Shown here one piece after another: positions 17,841 through 27,017 of a stretch of 28,678 bases of DNA. The position numbers were made by a program, and so were the translations under genes. The notes under the pieces were generated by a model. It searched no databases and was not told where the DNA came from. It saw nothing but the letters and a program-made list of their open reading frames with translations. Numbering within the stretch: position 1 is the stretch's first letter; each line of letters starts with the position of its first letter. The stretch is from Arsenophonus sp046530935 (lineage in GTDB: Bacteria; Pseudomonadota; Gammaproteobacteria; Enterobacterales; Enterobacteriaceae), in the NCBI GenBank assembly GCA_046530935.1, contig JBHEQW010000019.1, positions 1 through 28,678 on the forward strand, read 5' to 3'.

Positions 17841-19109
17841 CATCCGTAATAGTGCCCGGCAACTGATAGACAAAGACGTTAAAGTTAAACTTGGAACGAT
17901 GCTTCTATAACGTGCTGAACGTCACCTTGTCGATAACGTCATATTGTCGATGAGGTGGCTTTATGCCATCTGATTAGTAACTGTTATTCACCACAGAGAA
18001 CTATACAGACGGATATTTGCTGATGTGAGATTAAATTGCCTAATGGTTGCTATGGAATCCACATCGGCAATGGAATATGCTTCAACATCTTGTTACTACT
18101 TCCTTATCTGAACCATGCAAAAAGCGTGCAAGAGTTGCCGCCATTGCTATACCTGCGAGATATATTATCTACCGCTAATTTTTACGAAGCTCCTGTAGGG
18201 AGGCTGTTTTCTCTGTAAAAAAGCAGATGGTTTTCTTTGCCAGCACATAGCATCAGCATTTTAAAACAGAAATGTCTTGAATAGCACAAACAATATTGCT
18301 TTCCTGATTTAAGCGATATTAGCTACTTTTACTTCTTGGCTGATGCAATATATGGTCATCTTAGGTAAGATGATCGCCTTTTCTTTTTTCTGGGTTGTTA
18401 TCAGCATCACTGAACATTGATATGGGAAGGTAGTTGCGGTCGAAGATGCTTATCGAGAATTAGAAGCGAAATTAGCTAAACTTCTCAATAGGGCTTCCCA
18501 TCAAGGTGGGTTTAATCGTATCTCCAAGGCACTTGCTATAGTAGATGCTGCCATTGGTTTTTTGAAATCTAATGGCAAAATATCTCTAGATACTAAGAAG
18601 CAACACTATTTGATACACAAAAAAAGTTAATATGTTGGCTTGACTACACAAAATATGCAAAAAAATTAAAACTGCGATGATGCTAATAAATCCTTTGATG
18701 TTTTGTTGGGAAAGTTTCTAGAGAAAGTATCCTGCAGAGATGAAGACAGCTGGAGAAATTTCGAAAAGAACTGCTTTTGCATTTTACGACTTCCAGTCAA
18801 AGCATTGAAAGTTAATTAAGAACGATGAATCCGATTGAATTGCCTTTTCAACAGTGAGTACTAGTAAGCTGACCTGTAAAGAAGTGTGCTTCAAAAAAAC
18901 AACCCTTTCAATGGTATTTAACCTGATAGAGTCTGCTCAAAAAAGCTGAAACGACTAAGAATGATATTTGAGCTGTGATCCTGGTAGTAAACAACATCAA
19001 ATTTAAGGATAAAAACAGATTCACGAAGCATTAGAGATCTGAGCGGGCCAGCCTGACATACCCATTGGGACCAATAACGGTAGATCATATACCAGATTTT
19101 TTAATAACT
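17841..19109 (+). pseudogene. IS256-family transposase fossil, copy B
   Basis: This is the best preserved of four decayed IS256-family (mutator-type) transposases. In order on the plus strand: RNSARQLID-like start near 17841; GNGICFNILLLLPYLNHAKS at 18060-18125 followed by VQELPPLLYLR (compare VEELLPWLYLKGIST); DLSDI and YFYFLADAIYGHLR near 18310 (compare YVYFWADGI, first catalytic Asp); VAVEDAYRELEA near 18437; LAIVDAAIGFLKS near 18530 (compare LAIGDGALGFW, second Asp); CDDANKSFDVLLGKFLEK near 18675; FYDFQSKH at 18782; NPIELPF near 18826; and a FKL-ESAQKSW-like end. Frameshifts and stops break it up. The 3' end near 19086-19109 matches the other copies. Between tsaE and this element (17520-17840) I recognise nothing. 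Confidence 0.88.
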
Positions 19110-19179
19110 GCATAGATTAATATCTAGAAATCTCTCCATTTAAATTATTGTGCTTTCAAATAATTTTCTTCAGTCTAGA

Positions 19180-20090
19180 TAGTTCGGCAAATAAAATGAC
19201 CATAGACCATGAAAGCTACTTAGCCATCTTTTTAATCACCTGATATAACTTCTTATAGTTTTATATGGAATTTTTTGGAAATAAATCTCTAATTTTTTAA
19301 TAATATTATGCGATTGTGACTAATTTTATACACGATGACAAAGATTTCGTATCATTTGGTTTAATCCAAGCAAAGGAGGGATTTTTTATCAATGATCGGT
19401 TTAAGAAAAGAGTTAACACACCATGTATTAAACTTTTAAAAAATCTCATTGATTAAAATGATTCTATCGATCTTGCCTTACTAAGATCGTGCGATTTGTT
19501 TTTTTGCTTTATTTTCTCCTGTACAATGTTTTTTTAGCTTTCCTGTGTGGGAAATAATGTTTCCCTTTAAAAGGTTTATAAAAAAATATTTCATTGACTT
19601 AAATAAGACTAGTAGTGCATTTGTGTTGGCTGTTGCTATTGAAGTAATGAGATGGTGATGTTATATAAATCCTGTTTTCAAATCAATACATGCTTGTTTT
19701 ACTGACTTCCCTAAAATCAAGCTATTCAACATACATATTAAATAAATAAACTATTTATCCTTCTGATATAGTTTTGCTATAGGACAGTTCTAGTAAGATT
19801 ATTAAATGTTTTCATGCAACAATGAATTTTGTAACGATATCCATCTAACACTAATGAACACACACAACTAATAACATGTCCATTGTAATAATATTGGTAG
19901 AATAAAGTGAAATGAGTTGCTTCAATACATAAATCTACATCATGCGACAAATTCCTACAGACCTAACTAATGAAATTGAGCTTTATGTTGGAAGGAAGTG
20001 CAGAAAGAGTTTACTTGATTTGTATGACTGTTTGGTTTTTTATGGCAACCTCTGTAGCAAAAATCTTTTATACAGTATAAAAAATTTTTA
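19180..20090. repeat. Diverged duplicated segment X1
   Basis: This AT-rich segment aligns co-linearly with 21590-22400. The clearest block is 19719-19780 against 22139-22200 (AAGCTATTCAA... to ...GATATAGTTTTGCT), where about three quarters of positions agree with no gap. Other shared landmarks are ATTAAACT/TTTAAAAA followed by TCATTG at 19428-19455 and 21843-21868, AATATTG then AGTTGCTTCAATACAT at 19890-19930 and 22226-22267, and TTTTTTATG-CAA then GTAGCAAAA near 20035-20065 and 22350-22375. No protein family is recognisable in any frame I read. It abuts the IS481-family fossil, so it may be the flank of a larger mobile unit. Confidence 0.6.
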
Positions 20091-20139
20091 GCAATAATTT
20101 TTGCTAAGATATCTTGATGATCAGATCTATATCCAAATT

Positions 20140-20890
20140 GTTTGCGCAAACAATACTGTTTGCCATTCATTAAGTCATAGGGTTTTTCATGCAAAAAATA
20201 TTTTTTCAGCTCATCGAGCTGCTGGCAGTCGTAAGCAAATTCTTGAACTACATTATATCTCAATCTGATCTGAATCGTTGTTTGTGCAAGCACTGAATGA
20301 GGAATTTTGCGTGAAATAAGACAAGAGGAAGCACAGAAGCCGAAGCATTAAACCTTAAAAAATCCACAATCCTGTTTATTTTTAGATAGATGTGAAATAT
20401 TTCAGCAAATGCCAAACAAAACTTCATGACGTTATCTTTTTATAGGTATAGATATCTTGCATTTAGCCATAGATGGATTTTATCCATCTTTAATAAGACC
20501 AAGACCTTGTCCAATGCTCAACTCTTTTTACGTGATCTTAATCGAGTATCTCCTATGATCACTGGCACTTACAGATAATGCTAGAGAATTTACAGATCAC
20601 TTTTTTTATCATCGAAAAAGATTATCCGCCAGAAAACATAAATTTGACCGATTGTGTAGAGGGCTTGGAATAGAACACAGACGTAGCCTACAGAGGCATT
20701 CTCAACTGTATTGTATGAATGAGCGATTTAATGAGCTCATAGAAAGTAAGCTTCAAAAAGATAGAATTTAATTCTAGTCAATAGCTTGATTCTAGTCAAG
20801 AGCTTGAGAAAGTCTGCATCAATATGTTTGCTGTACAATTGAATTATACTAATCAGTATTAGGTAATAAAACTACATTGCAGTCTATAAA
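20140..20890 (+). pseudogene. IS481-family transposase fossil
   Basis: A decayed DDE transposase of the IS481 family lies on the plus strand. An N-terminal piece reads SQSDLNRCLCKH near 20255 (compare TRSSLHRCLQRHG), then IDVKYF near 20387 (compare HIDVKYLPQM). YLFIGID-like sequence and KTKTLSNAQLFLRDLNRVSP occur near 20440-20555 (compare DKTAASARRFLRDL), then TDNAREFTDHFF near 20573-20610 (compare TDNGKEFTDRLF, second catalytic Asp). The block KFDRLCRGLGIEHRRSL is near 20640-20690, MNERFNELIESKL near 20716 (compare MVERFNGRI, catalytic Glu), and LHQYV near 20817. At least three frameshifts and several stops separate these. The open frame on the opposite strand at 19967-20293 is an accident of this decay. 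Confidence 0.82.
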
Positions 20891-21590
20891 AAATTAGTTT
20901 AAAGTTAAATTTGAATTATTTAAAAATAATGCTATCCATCCTGGAGCCTGGATAAGACAATATTTTTGTCTTAAACAATTAATGTTATTTGGTTAAGAAA
21001 AGCTTTATTTATATAAACTAATCAGGCGCTCGATTATATCGAGATATAGGTAAATATCCGCTATTAAAAATGTTATATTTCCTTAGGAAATACACCTTGA
21101 ATTATTTTGATAAAATGATACTTATTATTATAAGTAATACTTTATAAAAAATAAACGAATTTGCGCGTAAATATTTGGTTATTAACAACAATATCTTCTA
21201 TAGAAGAGACTTCAATTTTACTTGTGTATAAAATAAAAAGGGATTGATCATAAAAAATAACCATATGATAAATGATCTAAAAATATAAATATTTTTAGAA
21301 ATATTTTTAATAAGTTACATTCTTTTTATAATAAGAAGCATCAATAATCATAGTGATAAAAAAACATATTTGCCTGTGGATAACTCTGTGCAACAAAGCA
21401 AAAAATTTGTGGCAACATATAAAAATCCAATTGTAAATGAATAAGTTATTATTCAATCTTAACTAAGAAATGAGTAGTTTTAATCATAAAATTTCTAAGC
21501 TTAATTTAAATAATAGGCTATGCTAGCAGCAGCCCAACCACTCTATTTCAATTGTTGTGATTTTAAACATTTTTTAAGACAAACAATTCG
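20890..21590. other. Gene-free AT-rich spacer with a DnaA-box 9-mer
   Basis: No gene, RNA or transposase block is recognisable in these 700 bases. The only notable elements are a small hairpin AAGACAATATTTTTGTCTT near 20956-20974 and a consensus DnaA box TGTGGATAA at 21375-21383. Base composition is extremely AT-rich, as expected of old non-functional DNA in this genome. Confidence 0.5.
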
Positions 21591-22400
21591 ATAAATAAAA
21601 CCACTTTTCAGTATGGAAAGTTGCTTATGGATCTTTTAATCAGCTGATATATATGTTCATATTGTAAATGTATAATTCCTTGCCAATAACCAATAAACTA
21701 TCTGATTATTCAAGTTTATTAAGCTAATGTAACTAATTTTACGCTCTCCGGCAAAAGTTTTTTACTATTTAACTACATCTAAGAAAAGAATGAACTCTTT
21801 ATCAAAGATCAGCTCAAAAAAAATAGCTAACATACCCGTGCATTAAACTCTTTAAAAATTTCATTGCTTACATATAATAGCAAGGTTGATCCTTGCTAAT
21901 TAAGACAACAATTCATTCTTTTTTTTCTTCTTATCTTCCGTGTTTTTTATCTTTTATACGTAGTGTGTGATATAACCCTCCTTTTAAATGATTCAAGAAA
22001 AATTGTTTCATTGAATTCAAGAATACCATCATTTAGTGGATTTATGTTAGCTCTCTTCGCTGAAGAGAGGAAGCATATGACGCCATTTAAACACTGTTTG
22101 CAAATTAAGGTCTGTTTGTTCGATGATTTTCGTATAAGTTAAGCTATTCAAGATGCATCACAGATAACTAAATCATTTATCATTGTGATATAGTTTTGCT
22201 TGTGGATAACATGTTTACTGTGATATAATATTGACAGAACAAAATAAAATAAGTTACTTCAATGCATGAAGTAACATCCTCCGATAGATTACACCAAAGC
22301 TATATTGATGATATAGTTTCTTCGATATGTATGAGGAGTATTTGCTTTTTTATGACAATCGTTGTAGCAAAATCATTTATAACAGTATAAAGCAAGGAAT
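21590..22400. repeat. Diverged duplicated segment X2
   Basis: This is the second copy of the segment at 19180-20090, in the same orientation. It carries its own features: a perfect hairpin CTCTCTTC-GCT-GAAGAGAG at 22051-22069 and a TGTGGATAA string at 22201-22209 where copy X1 has TATAGGACA. No coding sequence is recognisable. The segment after it (22400-22900) shows nothing I can identify. Confidence 0.6.
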
Positions 22401-22898
22401 TTCTACCAACACATTTGCACCATAGTCAAATGATAATACAAACTTACCTGAAATTTATTTTAAATACCAAAACAATTTCCATGTTAAGAATGACACAACA
22501 TTACTCACTTCACTGATATTTACTGATAAAGTAAATGACTGTAACGTTATAGTTATTCAAAAATTTTGAGAATTAATTTCATGCCTAGTAGATATGACCT
22601 GTAACTTTTATTTATCTTATTTTCAAATAAAGGTTATTTGGCTACATATATAATTGTTGATTCTTAATCAATACCGTGACTTTTTCAGTATTTAATCTCC
22701 TATCTAAGGAGATATAGTTTTTATCATAGTGAATCAAAATAATTTATGCTCATTTATGGTATATGAGGTTTTGGAGAGATACTGGCTGCGTATCATATTG
22801 ATTGATTTTGTAAATAATTTCAACAACAGAGACAGATAATATGTTATAGTATTGTTACTATATAGCTAACAGTGAACCAAGATATTACCTCTGACTTA

Positions 22899-24060
22899 CA
22901 TGTATGCACTCATCCGTAATGCACCCATGTAAAGCTGATACCAACCTCATCGTTGAAGCTGACCTTGAAGTCATTGTGCGACAATATCCTGAATGCTGCT
23001 TTGTTGACAGGCGCTGACATCATGCCAAAGGTTCCATAACAGCTATTTCCTACAGTGAACTATATAGATTGGTATAGGCAATGTTGAGATTAAAATACCA
23101 AAGCTTAGAGATCGCAGGGATAACTGATATGTTTCAAAAACTCGTTACTACTACATTATCTGAAGTCTAAAAAAACCTTAAAAAGTTTCTACTACTATGC
23201 CCTATACATACGAGGTATATCTACAGGTGATTTTTAGGAAGGCTTTTGGAGAGGTTTCTCAGTGAGAAGCAGACGCTCTCTAGCCAATATATCCATCATC
23301 AGACTGAAATAATAATGTCTTGAAGAGAATAGGCAATGGCCCATTTATGATTTAAGCGATATACGCTCTACATTTATTTCTTTGATGATATCAAATATAC
23401 AGTCATGTCATGTAAGATGATCGGCATTCGCCTGCTGGTGGTTGTCAGCATCGATCTCACTGAGCATAGACGGTATAAAGGAGGTAATTTCTGTCAAAGA
23501 TGCTTATTGAACGTCAGAAGCAAATCTCCAAGAATTTCTTAATAGCCTGTGATCGCCTAGCTTAACAGTATATCTCAGGCTTGCTGGATGGATGGTGTGC
23601 CATTAGTTTTTTGAATGAAATTGCAAAAATATTCTCGGATATGCAGCACCAACTCTTGCTTGGATAGACAAAACAGCTAGTGTGGTGCTAGCCTTCACTC
23701 TTCAAAGGCATGCAATCGAAATTTAAGGTTAAGTTGTATGAGAAGAGGTTGGATGCTGATAATAAAACCATTGATCTTTTATTGATAAAGTTTTAATAGA
23801 AATATTAGAATTGGTAATATTCTACGATTTTCAATCAGAATAAAAATATCAATCAATAAGAATTATTAATTCTATTAAATCGGTTTTTTTATCACTGAGG
23901 CTAACGAAGCTCACATACGAATAAATTCTGCTTCGATAAAAACAACTCTTTTAATGGAATTTAACTGCTACAGTTTGCTCAGAAAAGCTAGAATCGGCTA
24001 AGGAAATTTGACAGACAGTAGTGTTAAATAACGTCTAATCTAAAGATCTGGAACGTAGAG
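22899..24060 (+). pseudogene. IS256-family transposase fossil, copy C
   Basis: A third IS256-family transposase fossil on the plus strand. Blocks in family order: ALIRNAP near 22908; a DLSDI-like piece near 23350; an IAKIFSDMQHQLLLG segment near 23615-23660, followed in another frame by WIDKTASVVLA (compare CWVHKTANVLA) near 23660-23695; DADNKTIDLLL near 23754; and FYDFQSE, degraded, near 23820. Its C-terminal part near 23950-24004 corresponds to the ALAMVFKLCESAQKSW region. Copies A, B and C carry different stops and indels, so they decayed independently after insertion. From about 24060 to 24850 I recognise no gene; an open frame of 79 codons at 24119-24358 has no visible family features or ribosome-binding site. 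Confidence 0.82.
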
Positions 24061-24849
24061 CACAGTATGCTGCTTCTTGGGAGGATCATGATCTAATTAT
24101 TGCTTTATACTCTTAGAGATGTTAATTTTTTTCAGGAATTCATCAAGATGGCCAGAAATAATCTGCTTGAAAGAGTATACTACTTGCATAAATCATGAGA
24201 TAACACTCTACTTCACGTATTACATCGCCTATTTATCAGAAGCGCTTTATGATCTCATTATAGAAATTAATCATGACAGACCTATACAGACTCAATTTTT
24301 GAGATGCTCTAAAAAATTATACCTAATGAATCTTAGATTTCCTCTCAAATTTTTTTAATAACAAGTATTATCCTGGTTTAATTCCGATTATCAGAATCTT
24401 TAAGCAATGCGCCAAGGATTCAAGCTGATGATACTGGATACAAAAATGGATTAAGTGGCCTAATGACTGAAATATGCTTATCAATGAATTTATTACATAT
24501 AGAGAACTATGGATAATCCAGGTCTATATCGCTACTTTAGAGAAACACAAAGATAACAGTCCAAGATAGATCTGAGGAATGCGGACATAATACAGATTTC
24601 TGTTTTTCTAGCAAGATACTCAGAGGATAATTTACCTAGATGTATTATCAGTTGCAAAACTAAACTGCTTTTATCAGTGATGAAAGGTCTGGAATAACTT
24701 TCTTGAAAAATACTGTAAAAGTGTCAATTTGTAGACATGTACTATCTGTTGAGAGAATCCTTGCCTGCGGCAATTTTGCCTTGTTGGTGGAAAAGATGTT
24801 TGGAGTTATTGGGCTGTGGATAGTGAAGTGCTTCTCTTGAATGATTCTC

Positions 24850-25740
24850 ACAGCGTTTTTCTACTAAAGCTATAAATCAAAAGTCTGCAGTTTATGGTGT
24901 TTCAAAATCACGGAATAGTCCTAGCATAGGATGCTAATACTTTGCTCGATTTCAACTGGCAATCATATTATTTCAGCATGCCATATAGTCTCTGTTTTTA
25001 CTTTTTTTAACAATAACTGATTTTAGCTTGGCGACTTAAGGCTATGTTTTTCGACAACCACCGACTTTATACTGAAGTTAGCATCACAAAATGGTATTGA
25101 AATTAATATATTCTTTGCCTTGAAGATTTATGGTAGAGAACTTAATCAATATCCAGTTCTTCATATCTATATCACTTGTGTTGATTTTTGATATTAAACA
25201 TGTTGTATAGAGTTGTGAGGTGTTCTTAAAAAAAAGAGAAATCGAATAAATCTTGTCAGACACTGTTATTCGCCTGCTGCGTCACGGCCATGAGTTATGA
25301 TTTGATAAATCCCAGGAGTTTTCATGATATTGTGGTCCTATCTGCGATATGAAAGTAGTAGCAACATTACTTGAAATACACTACAACAGGATGTTGCTGT
25401 AAAGTATACTTAGTAAAAAAACGAAATCCGGGACACGACATAGCCTTAGCCTAAAATGCTACTAACTCTATATAGCTATATTCCACCAAAACATTTTAAA
25501 ATGTTTGGTTAATTATGGTTTCTTATAGAAGCGAAAACTAGGCGTACTATTACCAAACGCATATAATGTACGTAAGATGACTGCCAGCAAAAAAGTAGAC
25601 TGATTAGCTCAGTTTTGATGAACGGATTCAAGCACACAGATATCTCTATAAATATTATTCTATTTGTGTAATAGGCTGTTTTTATCAATGCTTAGTTTGG
25701 CAAAGAGGCTAAACAGGCAATGGAATTATTCTAAGAAAGA
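24850..25740 (+). pseudogene. IS91-family transposase fossil
   Basis: A decayed HUH (Y2) transposase of the IS91 family lies on the plus strand. Recognisable blocks: MPYSLCFYFF near 24977 with NNN following (compare TMPxxLWPFFNNNRWLL); LKLASQNGIEINIFFALKIY at 25075-25134, continuing GRELNQYPVLHIYIT (compare GIFCALHTYGRQLNQHPHIHVSVT), where the first HUH histidine has changed and the second remains; VFLKKR near 25221; RLLRHG near 25270; IPPKHFKM near 25482-25505 followed after frameshifts by a YYGFL-like then RRTITK segment (compare HIPARHFKMVRYYGFLSNRKRGTLLPK); and MNGFKHTD near 25618. Every block is separated by stops or frameshifts. The Cys-rich N-terminal zinc region is no longer recognisable. 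Confidence 0.82.
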
Positions 25741-25949
25741 ATGTGTAAAATAGAAAAAACGAATGTTATTAAGCTTATTCCTATGATTAATTTATTTAAA
25801 ATTAGTGCATTAGGTCAAAGAATAAAGACTCTAATGAGATTTTAACTTACAATAAATCTATAAACCTATTACATCTCTTTTAGCAAAGAGAGGATGATTT
25901 TTTCTCTTATTCTTTTTAAAGATAAAGAGCAATTCAATTTCTTAATCAT

Positions 25950-26020
25950 GAACAGAGATTCGCGAAGCATCAAAAGCGGATGAGTCTTACTAGCATACAC
26001 CAGATTTGCAAATAACTTAA
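25950..26020 (+). mobile_element. Stray IS256-family 3' end
   Basis: This short piece resembles the terminal part of the IS256 fossils elsewhere in the window: CGCGAAGCATCA matches CACGAAGCATTA of copy B, and CATACACCAGATTTGCAAATAACT matches the ends of copies A, B and D. No transposase body precedes it in either orientation, so it is a remnant end, perhaps left by deletion or by insertion of the IS91-type element. Confidence 0.6.
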
Positions 26021-26221
26021 AAAAAAGTTTAATTTTTATAATTAAATAAAATCCATAACAGAAAAAAATTCACAAACAAAACAAGTCTAAATTGCCAATA
26101 CACTTTAAGTGACTAAGAAACTAAAAGAATATAAAACATGTAAAAAAGCAATAAATTATATCAAAAACTTTTATGCCAATCATTACAAAAAGATAATTTG
26201 TAGTGAGATAGCAGACACTTA

Positions 26222-26294
26222 ACCTCGCAATCTCCATTCTTCCAGCGACCATCTTCCAAAAATTGGTCTGTCTACTAATTTAGCTATTCTCCTA
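26222..26294 (-). pseudogene. Probable tRNA-Gly fossil
   Basis: On the minus strand GGAGAATAGCTAAATTAGTAGA closely follows the start of enterobacterial tRNA-Gly(GCC), GCGGGAATAGCTCAGTTGGTAGA, and GGTCGC occurs where the variable loop and T-arm begin. The anticodon arm has expanded (GACCA and TGGTC now enclose 12 bases), no proper T-loop is present, and the acceptor ends do not pair, so this is not a functional tRNA. Enterobacteria carry tRNA-Gly genes directly downstream of orn on the same strand, as here, which supports the identification. Confidence 0.5.
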
Positions 26295-26427
26295 TATTTA
26301 TAACAAATTCCATTGTATGGAATTGTGGGCGAGAATTATAGAAAAATTATTGAACATAAAAGTATTTTTCTGCTCTATAAAATAGATTTTTAATCTTTAA
26401 TGCTTATTAAAATAGAAAATCACTAAT

Positions 26428-26442
26428 TTATCATCATGATAA
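26428..26442 (-). terminator. weak hairpin after orn
   Basis: TTATCA and TGATAA form a 6-base stem with a 3-base loop starting 10 bases after the orn stop. On the minus strand ATTAGTGATTTTCTATTTTAA follows. The stem is AT-rich, so termination would be inefficient. Confidence 0.3.
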
Positions 26443-26451
26443 TAACATGGT

Positions 26452-26997
26452 TTAAAGGTTGATAAAGTGTTGTCGATAATAAGCTAATTCTGCAATAGAT
26501 CCCTTTATATCTTCTAAAGCCTGATGGGTATTTTTTTTTGTAAAACCTGGCAATATATCAGGCTTCCAACGACTAGCTAGCTCTTTTAAGGTGCTCACAT
26601 CTAAATAACGGTAATGAAAGTATTTTTCTAACTTAGGCATATATTTGAATAAAAAACGACGGTCTTGAGCAACACTATTACCACAAATAGGTGAAACTTC
26701 CATAGGTAACCATTTTTCTAAAAATGCAATTGTGGCTAATTCGGCTTTTTTTTCATCATATTGACTGGATTTTATTCTATCAATCAATCCACTTCCAGTA
26801 TGAGTTTTAACATTCCACTCATCCATAAGTGACAATTCTTGCTCCGATTGATGAATGGCAATCAGTGGACCTTCGGATAAAATAGTTAGACTGGAATCAG
26901 TGACGATTGTTGCAATTTCAATGATACGGTCTTGTTCCGGATTTAATCCTGTCATTTCTAAATCTATCCAAATTAAATTATTCTTACTATTTGACAT
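26452..26997 (-). CDS. orn: Oligoribonuclease
   Basis: Orn degrades 2-5 nucleotide RNAs, the last step of RNA turnover, and also clears pGpG from cyclic-di-GMP breakdown; it is essential in E. coli. At 181 residues it equals the E. coli length. All DEDDh catalytic residues are visible: Asp12 and Glu14 in IDLEMTGLNP, Asp112 in NSVAQDRRF, His158 and Asp163 in NTHQALEDI. GAGGA lies 10 bases before the ATG. It stands alone between decayed DNA: a probable tRNA-Gly fossil downstream and, only about 20-25 bases upstream of the start, the end of an inverted IS256 fossil. Its promoter must therefore lie inside or across that remnant. Its retention amid so much decay agrees with essentiality. Confidence 0.98.
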   Translation of the reverse strand: MSNSKNNLIWIDLEMTGLNPEQDRIIEIATIVTDSSLTILSEGPLIAIHQSEQELSLMDEWNVKTHTGSGLIDRIKSSQYDEKKAELATIAFLEKWLPMEVSPICGNSVAQDRRFLFKYMPKLEKYFHYRYLDVSTLKELASRWKPDILPGFTKKNTHQALEDIKGSIAELAYYRQHFINL

Positions 26998-27017
26998 GTT
27001 ATATCCTCAGTTGCATT

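Noticed and set aside
17580..17873. 97-codon open frame on the minus strand upstream of tsaE, considered as an nnr remnant
   Set aside because: No Nnr motif is recognisable, and its N-terminal part runs antisense through the IS256 copy B start.
18036..18218. 60-codon open frame on the plus strand as a small protein gene
   Set aside because: It is an N-terminal fragment of IS256 copy B, matching the PYLRRAKSVEELLPWLYL region of the family.
19967..20293. 108-codon open frame on the minus strand
   Set aside because: It lies partly antisense to the IS481 transposase fossil, has no ribosome-binding site and shows no family features.
24119..24358. 79-codon open frame on the plus strand
   Set aside because: No Shine-Dalgarno, no recognisable domain, and it sits between two transposon fossils; AT-rich chance frame is more likely.
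24660..24851. 63-codon open frame on the minus strand
   Set aside because: No family features or start signals, within decayed mobile DNA.
17841..26020. CRISPR array or phage module as the explanation of the repeats
   Set aside because: The repeats are long, diverged and few, without regular spacers; most resolve to transposase fossils, and no cas or phage structural genes are seen.
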